DNA of 64,000 nt from assembly GCF_022354825.1 (NCBI RefSeq), contig NZ_CP031168.1:807501-871500 (forward strand), given 5' to 3'. The stretch's first letter is position 1; each line of letters opens with the position of its first letter. This DNA comes from Paenibacillus sp. H1-7 (GTDB taxonomy: Bacteria; Bacillota; Bacilli; Paenibacillales; NBRC-103111). Made by a program: the position numbers and the translations under genes. The notes under the pieces were generated by a model. It had not been told where the DNA came from. It made no database searches and saw only the letters and a list, made by a program, of their open reading frames with translations. Below are positions 46,556-54,887 of the stretch, one piece after another.

Positions 46556-47572
46556 ATGAGCATTGCTTACGGAGTGCTAAAGTGCAAAGCGATCGGCCGG
46601 AAGGCGGGAACGGGAGCCCATCCCCATTTCCAGATCCATGGCATAGCCGGAGGAGTACAATATCGGATAGCCGTAAACGTAAAATCACAGCTTCATCCAT
46701 CGGAATTGCTGTATTACACCGACGAATGGTTCGAGCATGAAGTGACGGCGGGCCTGCCTGAGCTGCCGTTCGGCTTTACACGTCTGCCGAACCGGCCCGG
46801 AGGCATGGCGCTGGATTATATTCGCGGTAACTTGTTCGACCGGCGGAACCTGGTTCCGCTTGCGTTTGATGTCCCGGGACGGGATAACGATTTAAACGAG
46901 AAGCTGGAAATGTACATCAAACGCGCTATGGATTGCGAAGATGCCGTGCTGTATGCGTATGGCGATCCATGGGGGCCGGAGCCGAAGCTGCCGGACACCG
47001 TGTTCGGCTTCGTTCCCGGCAGCGGAGTTCATGATATTCACATGAATCAAGGCAATTCCGGCTCCTACGCTAAGGATAACGGCGTATATCGGGACGGGGG
47101 CCTGCTGATCCATTTCCCGGCGGATCGCCGCTGGATCGCGATCTTTCTCGCGTTTCAATCGCAATCGTGGCATACGGACGACCGGACGGGCAGTCCGCTC
47201 GATTGGGACGGGCAGACAGAGCATGGCCCGTCTCCAAATGCCATAACGGCACCGGAGGAAGCCGTTACCATTGTCGGCGCTGTCGTCCTGCCCGCGAGAC
47301 GGGCAGGCTTCGCGACGGTCACGCTGCTGAACGCTTCGGAACAAACCGTCCTGCTGGACGGATGGTCTCTCGCGAACAAGCTGAAGCAAAAATACCGGCT
47401 GTCAGGCGGCATCGCTCCCGGCCAATTCAGGACGCTGGAGCTGGAGGGACAGCCGGATTTCCTCAAGCAGCGGGGAGACATTATTACGCTGCTCGATCCG
47501 CGCGGACTGAAGGTCCACGGCGTCTCCTACACCCGCCGTCAAGTCCGCCCCGGCTGGACGATCCGCTTCTAG
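46556..47572 (+). CDS. DUF2278 (YukJ-like) protein with lamin-tail-like C-terminus
   Basis: This 338-aa protein has an N-terminal DUF2278 domain (~1-220), recognised from MSIAYGVLKCKAIGR, a DHP-like segment HPHFQIHG and the conserved GVHDIHMNQGNS motif. The rest (~235-338) looks like a lamin-tail beta-sandwich (VTLLNASEQTVLLDGWSLANK). No signal peptide is present. The family resembles B. subtilis YukJ and its function is unknown. GGGAGGAG precedes ATG 46556, and a hairpin terminator follows. Confidence 0.83.
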   Translation: MSIAYGVLKCKAIGRKAGTGAHPHFQIHGIAGGVQYRIAVNVKSQLHPSELLYYTDEWFEHEVTAGLPELPFGFTRLPNRPGGMALDYIRGNLFDRRNLVPLAFDVPGRDNDLNEKLEMYIKRAMDCEDAVLYAYGDPWGPEPKLPDTVFGFVPGSGVHDIHMNQGNSGSYAKDNGVYRDGGLLIHFPADRRWIAIFLAFQSQSWHTDDRTGSPLDWDGQTEHGPSPNAITAPEEAVTIVGAVVLPARRAGFATVTLLNASEQTVLLDGWSLANKLKQKYRLSGGIAPGQFRTLELEGQPDFLKQRGDIITLLDPRGLKVHGVSYTRRQVRPGWTIRF

Positions 47573-47589
47573 TAGCTGCAGCATCCGAT

Positions 47590-47620
47590 AACCCCATCAC
47601 CCCGATGGGGGTCTTTGTGT
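47590..47620 (+). terminator. Terminator after the DUF2278 gene
   Basis: ACCCCATC pairs with GATGGGGGT around ACCCC and is followed by CTTTGTGTT, a short and imperfect T-tract. Confidence 0.7.
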
Positions 47621-47725
47621 TGTTCGGATGACAAATGTCATATGAAATCGATGACGTTCATGAATACCTTAACCGGCGCTGCGCCTTTACACTAAGTACA
47701 TGAAATAAACGACGAGGTGAACGAA

Positions 47726-48640
47726 ATGAATCCGGCTATCCAACTGGAGCATGTGAGCAAGCATTATAAAGGAAAGATTGCCGTAGACGATCTGTCCTTG
47801 ACGATAGAAGAAGGCAGCGTCGTCGCGCTGCTCGGGCCCAACGGTGCAGGCAAAACGACGACGGTGTCGATGACGCTCGGGCTGCAGCAGCCGACGTCGG
47901 GCACGATCCGGCTGCTGGACGGGAGCCCACAGGACCGGCATGTCAAAAACCGGCTGGGCGCGATGCTGCAGGATGTGAACGTCATTGACGGGCTCAAGGT
48001 AGGAGAGACCATCGAGCTGTTCCGCCACTATTACACGAATCCGCTGTCCATGAAGCAGCTGCTGAAGCTGTCCGATCTGGAGGCGGAGAAGGGCAAGATG
48101 GCGACTTCGCTGTCCGGAGGCCAGAAGCGCCGGCTGAATTTCGCCTTGGCTCTGGCGGGCGATCCGTCGATTATGTTCCTGGACGAACCGACGGTCGGAA
48201 TGGATGTGACGTCGCGGCGCACGTTCTGGGAGGCGATAAGAGAGATGGCCGGGAGCGGACGCACCATCATATTGACGACGCACTATTTGGAGGAAGCGGA
48301 TGCCATTGCGGACCGCATCGTGGTCGTAAATAACGGGCGCCTGATCGCAGACGGCACGCCTGCATCCATCAAAGCGTCCGTTAGCGGACGGACGCTGTCG
48401 TTTACAGCGGGAGCGGGCGTAACGGACGAAACCGTCCGGCGTCTGCCTGGAGTCCGCCGGACCGATTGGCACGGGCGCAGAGTGAGCATTGTGAGCGATG
48501 ATACGGATCTTCTCGTCAAGGCTATTGTGCTGCATGAGCTCGAAGCCAAAGATATCGAGATCCGAAGCGGCGGTCTGGAAGAGGCGTTCCAGCAGCTGGT
48601 GCATCATGAAGCCAAAGAGCAAGAATTTGAAAGGAGATGA
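47726..48640 (+). CDS. ABC transporter ATP-binding protein (YvfR-like)
   Basis: This 304-aa ATPase has Walker A GPNGAGKTTT near residues 37-46, signature LSGGQKRRLNFALALA near 132-147 and Walker B IMFLDEPTVGMD near 154-165. A C-terminal ~80-residue domain follows, as in DrrA-type exporters. ATG 47726 has GAGGTGA seven bases upstream. GTG 47717 lies inside that site. It is the first gene of a four-gene operon with a permease, histidine kinase and response regulator, matching yvfRSTU of B. subtilis. It probably exports an antimicrobial or lipid-like compound, which is inference. Confidence 0.88.
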   Translation: MNPAIQLEHVSKHYKGKIAVDDLSLTIEEGSVVALLGPNGAGKTTTVSMTLGLQQPTSGTIRLLDGSPQDRHVKNRLGAMLQDVNVIDGLKVGETIELFRHYYTNPLSMKQLLKLSDLEAEKGKMATSLSGGQKRRLNFALALAGDPSIMFLDEPTVGMDVTSRRTFWEAIREMAGSGRTIILTTHYLEEADAIADRIVVVNNGRLIADGTPASIKASVSGRTLSFTAGAGVTDETVRRLPGVRRTDWHGRRVSIVSDDTDLLVKAIVLHELEAKDIEIRSGGLEEAFQQLVHHEAKEQEFERR

Positions 48641-48645
48641 ACCTG

Positions 48646-49386
48646 ATGACGGGCATGATAGCTCAATGCAAGGCGGAAATATTGCGTACGCTAAGAAACC
48701 GGAAATTCGTTGTGACGGCTTTGCTGATGCCGGCCATCTTTTACTTTATATTTACAAGCACGATGGATGCGAATATGAATATCGGCGGAATTCAATGGAA
48801 AGCGTATTACTTAATGTCCATGACTGTATTCGGAGTCATCGGGGGGAGTATGAACACGATCAGCATCCGGTTCGCGCAAGAGCGCAAGCAGGGCTGGGTG
48901 CAGCTGCTGCGCATCACGCCGCTTCCGTCCGGAGCGTATGTATTTTCAAAAATCGCCGCTCAGTCGGTTATAAATCTCGGCACGATTGTGTTCATGTTTC
49001 TTATCGGCGGTCTGTTCAAAGGAGTGGAGCTGACGTTCGTACAATGGCTTTCCTGCGGGTTGTGGATTTGGATCGGCATTCTCCCCTTTCTTGCTCTTGG
49101 AACGCTCATAGGGACTATCCGCAGCGTTGAGGTGGTACAAGTGATATCACAGGTGATCTTCATTGTCATGTCGGCGCTCGGCGGTCTTTGGATGCCCATT
49201 CAGTCCATGCCGTCGCTAATGCAGCACATTGCGGAATGGCTTCCTTCGTACCGGTACGGACAAGGAGCGTGGAATATGGTGGCGGGAGCTTCTCCGGATT
49301 GGATAGGCATTGCTCTGCTTGCTGCTTACGCCGCCGTCTTTATGGTATTATCTTCCTATAGAATCAAGAGACAGGAAGCGATATAA
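48646..49386 (+). CDS. ABC-2 type permease (YvfS-like)
   Basis: This 246-aa integral membrane protein has about six helices and an ABC-2 fold. The N-terminus reads MIAQCKAEILRTLRNRKFV, then the first helix. ATG 48646 is nine bases from AAGGAG. ATG 48637 overlaps the site and the ATPase stop codon, so it is less likely. It forms the transporter with the preceding ATPase. The histidine kinase gene starts three bases after its stop codon. Confidence 0.86.
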   Translation: MTGMIAQCKAEILRTLRNRKFVVTALLMPAIFYFIFTSTMDANMNIGGIQWKAYYLMSMTVFGVIGGSMNTISIRFAQERKQGWVQLLRITPLPSGAYVFSKIAAQSVINLGTIVFMFLIGGLFKGVELTFVQWLSCGLWIWIGILPFLALGTLIGTIRSVEVVQVISQVIFIVMSALGGLWMPIQSMPSLMQHIAEWLPSYRYGQGAWNMVAGASPDWIGIALLAAYAAVFMVLSSYRIKRQEAI

Positions 49387-49389
49387 GCG

Positions 49390-50535
49390 ATGTTCAAGAA
49401 AGCGTCCGAGCCTTTCGGCAGCGGAATCAGTATTTTCCAAATGATTTGGCTGGTGTATATGGCTGCTCCCATCTACAGCATGCTGCAAAAGCCGGTTCCC
49501 GAAATGTGGATCGGTTTTCCTTTATTGATATTATTTGTAGCCTTAAATATCGCCTCGTACAGGGATGTGCCGCGCCGGCTCCTGTATGTGCTTCTGATGT
49601 ACGGCATCGTGGTCTATTTATGCTTCCGCTACGATATCACCTTTTGGTTCATGGGCTTCTATGCGGCTCCGATCATTGGGCTGCTTCCCTCCAGGAAGCA
49701 ATTTTACTCGGGCATGGCTGTTATGCTGCTCTTGTTTGTATTTGTATTCGGCTCACATACGCATCATTTCACCGGGAGCGATCTGGTGCTTATGATCCCT
49801 TCCTCGGCGCTGATGATCGGATTGCCGTTCATTCTCCGTGCCGGTGTGAGGTCAAGGGAGCTTAAGGCCAAGCTGCATTCGGCCAACGAGGAAATAGCAA
49901 GGCTTGTGCAAATAGAGGAAAGGCAGCGCATATCCCGGGATTTGCACGATACGCTGGGACATACGTTATCTTTGATCACGTTAAAAAGCGAGCTCGCGGA
50001 AAAGCTGGTGTTGAAGCAGCCGGAGCGTGCCGTACAGGAAGTCAGGGATATTCAGATGACGGCTCGCGCTGCGCTGAAGCAGGTGCGTGAGCTTGTATCG
50101 GGAATGAATGCGGTGACGCTGACGGAGGAAATTCAGCATGCAGGACGGATATTAGCTGCAGCCAATATGGAGCTTACCGTGGAAGGAGATGCTTCGCAGC
50201 TCAAAGCGTCGCCTGTCATCCAAAACATCCTCGGCATGTGTCTGCGAGAGGCAGTTACGAATGTCGTCAAGCACAGCAAAGCGACATGCTGTGGGATTGT
50301 TGTGCAGGAAGACCGAAGCGAAATTACCGTCACAGTCCGTGACAACGGCGTCGGACTGCAGGAGGCGGCTGTCGCAGCATCGCCCTCCGGCCATGGACTG
50401 GTAGGGATGAAGGAACGTCTCGACTTGATCGACGGCAGGCTGGAGCTGCAATCGGAACCGGGAAAAGGGACGCAGGTCACACTATCCGTACCCAATATCG
50501 TGAAGAATCAACAGGCAGGTGACAATAAACGATGA
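49390..50535 (+). CDS. NarL-type sensor histidine kinase (YvfT/DesK-like)
   Basis: This 381-aa kinase has about five N-terminal transmembrane helices (~15-155) with little extracellular sequence. A HisKA_3 dimerisation domain carries the phosphoacceptor His186 in RDLHDTLGHTLS. The HATPase domain shows an N-box-like REAVTNVVKHSKA and the G-box DNGVGLQ and GHGLVGMKERL. The intramembrane sensor suggests detection of membrane stress or the transporter substrate, as in DesK or LiaS. It overlaps the response regulator by ATGA. Confidence 0.9.
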   Translation: MFKKASEPFGSGISIFQMIWLVYMAAPIYSMLQKPVPEMWIGFPLLILFVALNIASYRDVPRRLLYVLLMYGIVVYLCFRYDITFWFMGFYAAPIIGLLPSRKQFYSGMAVMLLLFVFVFGSHTHHFTGSDLVLMIPSSALMIGLPFILRAGVRSRELKAKLHSANEEIARLVQIEERQRISRDLHDTLGHTLSLITLKSELAEKLVLKQPERAVQEVRDIQMTARAALKQVRELVSGMNAVTLTEEIQHAGRILAAANMELTVEGDASQLKASPVIQNILGMCLREAVTNVVKHSKATCCGIVVQEDRSEITVTVRDNGVGLQEAAVAASPSGHGLVGMKERLDLIDGRLELQSEPGKGTQVTLSVPNIVKNQQAGDNKR

Positions 50536-51134
50536 AAGTGATTATTGCAGAGGACCAACGAATGCTGCGGGGCGCCCTGAGCGCTCTTCTCGATCTGGAG
50601 GACGATATCGAAATCATCGGACAGGCGGAGCAAGGGGAGGAAGCGCTGCGCATGATTGTGGAGCTGAATCCCGATTTGTGCCTGCTCGATATTGAAATGC
50701 CGCGGATGACCGGCCTCGACATCGCCGAGCGGCTGCAGGAGCTTGGGCATCCGTGCCGTGTCGTCATTTTGACGACGTTTTCCCGTGCCGGCTACTTTCA
50801 ACGGGCGATGAAGGCGGGAGTGCAAGGGTACTTGCTTAAGGATTCGCCTATCGACGAACTTAGCAGCGCGCTGCGCAAAGTTCACGCCGGGGGCAAAGCG
50901 ATCAGTCCCGAGCTGGCCTTCTCGTTCTGGGAGGCGGAGAATCCGCTCACGGATCGGGAGCAGGAGGTGCTGATGCTGGTGGCCCAGGGCATGTCGGCGA
51001 ATGAAATCGCCCGGGAGCTGTTCTTGTCGGGCGGGACGGTACGTAATTACGTATCGGAAATTATGCAAAAGCTGGAGGCAAAAAATCGGATCGAAGCCAT
51101 CCAGATCGCCGAGAAAAAGGGTTGGCTGAAATAA
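50532..51134 (+). CDS. NarL/LuxR-type response regulator (YvfU/DesR-like)
   Basis: This 200-aa protein has a receiver domain (~1-120) with acidic pair ED at 8-9, phosphoacceptor Asp53 in LLDIEMP, a conserved Thr in ILTTFSR and a Lys in YLLKDSP. The C-terminal LuxR helix-turn-helix (~138-198) contains LTDREQEVLMLVAQGMSANE. It is the partner of the adjacent kinase and probably controls this ABC operon. AGGTGA precedes ATG 50532. No clear terminator follows. Confidence 0.92.
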   Translation: MKVIIAEDQRMLRGALSALLDLEDDIEIIGQAEQGEEALRMIVELNPDLCLLDIEMPRMTGLDIAERLQELGHPCRVVILTTFSRAGYFQRAMKAGVQGYLLKDSPIDELSSALRKVHAGGKAISPELAFSFWEAENPLTDREQEVLMLVAQGMSANEIARELFLSGGTVRNYVSEIMQKLEAKNRIEAIQIAEKKGWLK

Positions 51135-51305
51135 AAGGGACGGTGAAGGGGCAACAAAGCATGCGACGGCTCGGACAAGGGGTCACGATTTACGAAAAAT
51201 GCAGAATGAGTGAGCAGGAGGCAGTATTCTAGAGATCGATCTTTAAGTAAGCGTTACCATGATTTGAATTCGTTTTATATCATCGCACAAGTCCCTCGGG
51301 TGTTC

Positions 51306-51334
51306 TTTACAGAAAGGAGCAACAGGCGTAATAT
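51306..51334 (+). promoter_or_regulatory. Candidate promoter of the c-di-AMP riboswitch operon
   Basis: TTTACA (51306-51311) is separated by 17 bp from TAATAT (51329-51334), about 40 bases before the first riboswitch. It is the best SigA-like match in 51135-51370. That stretch otherwise holds no gene. Confidence 0.5.
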
Positions 51335-51370
51335 ACAATTCATGATTTGTTAATGTAGTTTCGATTCTTG

Positions 51371-51540
51371 ATCGCTCAATTTCCGTAACTGGAAAGCGGG
51401 GGAACCAACGAAGCGGTGCGCGTACGGTGTGAGAGCCGTTCGGGTATTGCTAGGGGTGAATCCCAAGGCATTCGCAGCAATGCTTTGGGTAGGGCGACTC
51501 TCACCGCCCGAATCCGACAGCTAACCTCGTCAGCGTGGAT
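51371..51540 (+). promoter_or_regulatory. c-di-AMP riboswitch (ydaO/yuaA), first copy
   Basis: P1 strands CGCT (51373-51376) and AGCG (51532-51535) enclose the conserved blocks GCGGGGGAACCAA, GGGGTGAATCC, TAGGGCGACTCTCACC, GCCCGAATCCGACAGCTAACC and CTCGT. These match the ydaO consensus almost base for base. c-di-AMP binding is known to switch such genes off by termination. A terminator follows at 51614-51647. Confidence 0.96.
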
Positions 51541-51613
51541 AGACATGGCTTGTTTATAAGCAAAGCGGACATGTCAATGAGAGAGGATGATGAAGCTTGT
51601 GATCGTTTATTAC

Positions 51614-51647
51614 GGCCACAGGGCTTATGCCTCTGTGGTCTTTTTTG
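51614..51647 (+). terminator. Terminator of the first c-di-AMP riboswitch
   Basis: GGCCACAGGGC pairs with GCCTCTGTGGTC (one bulge) around TTAT and is followed by T6. It lies 74 bases after the aptamer. A GACATG/CATGTC stem sits between them and may belong to the expression platform. Confidence 0.9.
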
Positions 51648-51668
51648 CGTTCAAACATAGCAAAATGA

Positions 51669-51822
51669 ATCGCTGAGTCCTTGGGCTATAGGTCTTAAGG
51701 ATCGGGGGAACCGACGAGCCAAATGGCTCATGGGGTGAATCTTGCAGCAGGAGCGGTTAATCCAGGGTGCAAGTAGGGCGACTCTCACGCCCGAATCCGA
51801 CAGCTAACCTCGTAAGCGTATC
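51669..51822 (+). promoter_or_regulatory. c-di-AMP riboswitch (ydaO/yuaA), second copy
   Basis: A second complete aptamer starts at CGCT (51671-51674) and closes with AGCG (51815-51818). Conserved blocks are ATCGGGGGAACCGAC, GGGGTGAATCT, TAGGGCGACTCTCACG, GCCCGAATCCGACAGCTAACC and TCGTAAGCG. Its variable stems differ from the first copy, so it is not a recent duplication. It has its own terminator at 51875-51917. Confidence 0.96.
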
Positions 51823-51874
51823 GGGAGAGGCAACTAATATCGTGTGCAGGCACAGCGGAATGCTGTGCTCTTAA

Positions 51875-51917
51875 AGAAGCCGCGAGAAGAGTTCTCTTCT
51901 CGCAGGCTTCTTTTTTG
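51875..51917 (+). terminator. Terminator of the second c-di-AMP riboswitch
   Basis: GAAGCC-G-CGAGAAGAG pairs with CTCTTCTCG-CA-GGCTTC and is followed by T6. A separate stable hairpin, GCACAGC/GCTGTGC, lies just upstream (51850-51868) and may take part in switching. Confidence 0.92.
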
Positions 51918-52056
51918 CTGCCTCGGAAACGGACGATACTAATTTTCGTTGCCGTCAGGGATGAGGCCAAAATTTGCGGATATAAAAAATGGCAGATTTG
52001 TGCGTCTCCCGGGGATAACGGTTGCCTCCTCAAGGGAGAATAGGAGGAAGAGATCG

Positions 52057-52467
52057 ATGAACGCCACGCAAGAGTACATTCTTGTATCGGCACCAAACAA
52101 AACCGGAGAAAGCTTCATCCGGATGCTCATGTCCAAAGAAATTCCCTTCGCCGTCATAACAAACAGCAAGGGAGAGCAGGGCCGGCTCGCCCGGATTGGC
52201 GTAAAGCATATTATTTTCATTGATACGAACGAATATGAATCATGGGTGTTACCCGAGCTTCCCATCGGCAAAGTATTTTTATTCGAAAGCTCCTTAAATT
52301 TATGCTGCCGGTTTATCCAAATATGCAGAACGTGGACGTCCCAAGATATATGCGTTATCACGCACAATAGCAATCCGAGGCTCGTATATAAAGGCCTTGG
52401 AGCGGATGAAGTGATTCATACGCCGAGCCACGAAGTGTCCTTTTTGGTAGAGGGCAGGGTGCAATAG
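52057..52467 (+). CDS. Small RCK-N/TrkA-N-like protein
   Basis: This 136-aa protein has alternating beta/alpha elements like a Rossmann RCK-N domain of potassium channel regulators: YILVSAPNKTGESFIRML, FAVITNSKGEQ, VFLFES, DICVITHN and a C-terminal GLGADEVIHT, which matches the usual GADEVI ending of the fold. The dinucleotide loop GxGxxG is replaced by APNKTG, so NAD binding is doubtful. ATG 52057 follows TAGGAGGAAG. It is the first gene after the two c-di-AMP riboswitches and 42 bases before the KdpD-like gene, which supports a role in potassium homeostasis. The fold call is from pattern only. Confidence 0.65.
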   Translation: MNATQEYILVSAPNKTGESFIRMLMSKEIPFAVITNSKGEQGRLARIGVKHIIFIDTNEYESWVLPELPIGKVFLFESSLNLCCRFIQICRTWTSQDICVITHNSNPRLVYKGLGADEVIHTPSHEVSFLVEGRVQ

Positions 52468-52509
52468 CTTGCCGGCAGACGGTGTCATTTATCAATCCGG
52501 GAGGATGCC

Positions 52510-54849
52510 ATGGAAACCTTTAGAGGGAAAACGCCGGAGGAAATACTGTTATCCATCTCCAGGCTCCATCGCGGAAGACTGAAGGTGTACATCGGCGCTG
52601 TCAGCGGCTCCGGCAAAACCTACCACATGCTCCGTGAAGGGCAGGCGCTCAAGCAGCAGGGGATCGATGTGGTTATCTGCGCGGTCTCGACGATGCAACG
52701 GCCGGAGACGGTAGAGCAAATAGGCGACCTGGAGCGGGTGCCGAGCATCCATTGGCACGGCAAGGAAGGTACGGAGAAGAAGGATTTGAATCTGGAAGCG
52801 CTGCTTAAGCGTAATCCCGAGGTTGTTCTGGTTGACGGATTGGCCCACCGGAACCGCAAGGATGCCCGTTACCCTACCCGTCTGGATGACATCAAGCAGC
52901 TGCTCAGCCATGGCATAAGCGTTATTACGACGATCAACGTGTATGAGCTGGAAGGAGCGACGGAGCTGGCCAAACGGTGGACCGGTATCGAAGTGCGCGA
53001 AACCGTACCAGCCGACACGCTGGAGCTGGCGGATGAGGTCGTGCTCATCGACGTGACGCCGGAAACGCTGCTGACCCGTGCGGCTGAAGGGCAAATGCGG
53101 CTCAGCTGCGAAGCGGATATTTACAAGCGGGGGAACCTGGCCGTGCTGCGGGAGCTGGCGCTTCGTCTCGTTGCCGAAGGCGTGAACGACACGCTGGAGA
53201 AGCACCGCGAGGAAATGGGGCTCCTGGGGCCCTCAGGCGCCGCAGAGCGCATTCTCGTGTCCGCGCAATACCATTGGAACGGATCGATCCACGTGCGCCG
53301 CGGACAGCAGATCGCCAAGCGGCTGAACGGCGAGCTGGTCGTCGTAACCTTCAAGGGGAAGCGGGAGATGACCAAGGAGGAGGCCGCCTTCAAACGGTCG
53401 ATCGTGAAGCTGACCGAGAAGGTAGGCGGAAGCTTCGAGGAGCTTCCTTTGGGCTCGCGCCGGGCACTCCCGAAGCGGCTGGTAGATTATGCGATCGAGC
53501 ACAATGTAACGAGAATCGTCATGGGCCATTCCAAGCAAACGCGATGGCAGGAGCTGTGGCAAGGCTCGATCGTTCACGACATGCTGAAGCGGACGAAGAA
53601 TATCGACATCTTCATCGTTGCGGACCGGGCGGAGCACGAGGGAGAACGGATTCTTCCGGCCCGGATGACAAGGCAGGCGGACGACCCTTACCGCCGGCTC
53701 AGCATGAAGGAAGTGGAGAAGCGGATCCAGCAGATCAAACGGGGACGGCTTAAGGTATATATCGGTGCCGCGCCCGGAGTAGGCAAAACCTATACGATGC
53801 TGCGAGAGGGCAACGATCTGCTACGCAAAGGCGTATCGGTAAAGATCGGCTTGCTGGAAACCCACGGCCGTAAGGAGACCAAAGATCAGATCGGCGCACT
53901 GGACACGATTCCCCGCAAGGTCATTGATTACCGGGGAACCCGCCTCGAAGAAATGGATACGGACGAGATTATCCGTCTCGCTCCGGAAATTGTTCTCGTA
54001 GATGAGCTGGCGCATACGAATGTGCCGGGCAGCAAATACAAGAAGCGCTATGAGGACGTATTGGAAATATTGGATGCCGGCATTTCCGTCATTTCCACGG
54101 TCAACGTGCAGCATCTCGAAAGCTTGAACGATGCGGTGGAACAAATGACCGGTGTCCGTGTCCGGGAAACCGTACCGGACCGTATATTGCGGCTTGCGGA
54201 TGAAGTACAGCTGATCGATGTCGCTCCAGCGTCGTTGCAGCAGCGGATGAAGGAAGGCAAAATCTACGCGATGGACAAAGTGAACCAGGCGCTGGGCAAC
54301 TTCTTCAAGACGGGCAATCTTATCGCCCTCAGGGAGCTGGCGCTTCGGGAAATCGCCGATGATGTAGACGAACGCCTGGAATCGCTGGAGCGCAAAGGCT
54401 CTCTACGGGGTCCGTGGCGTCGCCGTGAGGTCATCTACGTCGGTGTCAGCAGCACGCCTAAGGCGGAGCGGCTCGTAAGAAGAGGCTTCCGGATCGCGCA
54501 TCGGCTAAAGGCGGCTTGGTATGTCACTTATGTGCAGACCAAGCATAGGAAGCAGCCGGATGATCTGGAAGAGAGACTGGAGCAAATCCGAAAGCTGACC
54601 GAGCGTCTCGGGGGAACGTTCGAGATGCAGGCCGCGGATCACCGCAGCCAAATTGCCGACGTGCTCGTAGCCAAAGCCAAGGAGTACAAGGCTACGCAAT
54701 TAATCATCGGCCAATCGGGGCAGACCGTGTGGCAGGAGTGGTGGCACGGCTCGCTGGTCAAAAAGCTGCTGCGCTTGTCACGGCATGCCGATGTGCTGGT
54801 CGTTGCCGATTATGACCCGAATCTTCAGCTTCAGCCAGGCCAAGAGTAA
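52510..54849 (+). CDS. Tandem KdpD-sensor/USP fusion without kinase domain
   Basis: This 779-aa protein consists of two KdpD N-terminal units in a row. Unit 1 (~12-390) has Walker A at 29-37 (GAVSGSGKT) but VLVDGLAH at 106-113, with Gly110 in place of the Walker B Glu. A divergent USP domain follows (~246-380). Unit 2 (~402-775) has canonical GAAPGVGKT (419-427), VLVDELAH with Glu499, and a well-formed USP ending GQSGQTVWQEWWHGS. There are no transmembrane helices and no HisKA or HATPase domain. KdpD sensors govern potassium uptake, and the USP of Staphylococcus aureus KdpD binds c-di-AMP. Solo KdpD N-terminal proteins are known, but a double unit is unusual. GGGAGGATG precedes ATG 52510. Confidence 0.88.
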   Translation: METFRGKTPEEILLSISRLHRGRLKVYIGAVSGSGKTYHMLREGQALKQQGIDVVICAVSTMQRPETVEQIGDLERVPSIHWHGKEGTEKKDLNLEALLKRNPEVVLVDGLAHRNRKDARYPTRLDDIKQLLSHGISVITTINVYELEGATELAKRWTGIEVRETVPADTLELADEVVLIDVTPETLLTRAAEGQMRLSCEADIYKRGNLAVLRELALRLVAEGVNDTLEKHREEMGLLGPSGAAERILVSAQYHWNGSIHVRRGQQIAKRLNGELVVVTFKGKREMTKEEAAFKRSIVKLTEKVGGSFEELPLGSRRALPKRLVDYAIEHNVTRIVMGHSKQTRWQELWQGSIVHDMLKRTKNIDIFIVADRAEHEGERILPARMTRQADDPYRRLSMKEVEKRIQQIKRGRLKVYIGAAPGVGKTYTMLREGNDLLRKGVSVKIGLLETHGRKETKDQIGALDTIPRKVIDYRGTRLEEMDTDEIIRLAPEIVLVDELAHTNVPGSKYKKRYEDVLEILDAGISVISTVNVQHLESLNDAVEQMTGVRVRETVPDRILRLADEVQLIDVAPASLQQRMKEGKIYAMDKVNQALGNFFKTGNLIALRELALREIADDVDERLESLERKGSLRGPWRRREVIYVGVSSTPKAERLVRRGFRIAHRLKAAWYVTYVQTKHRKQPDDLEERLEQIRKLTERLGGTFEMQAADHRSQIADVLVAKAKEYKATQLIIGQSGQTVWQEWWHGSLVKKLLRLSRHADVLVVADYDPNLQLQPGQE

Positions 54850-54887
54850 CAAAGAAACGAATCAACTTAGGGAGAGATGTACTTACA

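Noticed and set aside
48498-49130. Plus-strand frame of 210 codons over the ATPase/permease junction
   Set aside because: It is out of frame with two well-supported overlapping genes and lacks a start site.
52510-54849. Annotation as sensor histidine kinase KdpD
   Set aside because: Both halves are KdpD N-terminal and USP domains. Transmembrane, HisKA and HATPase parts are missing.
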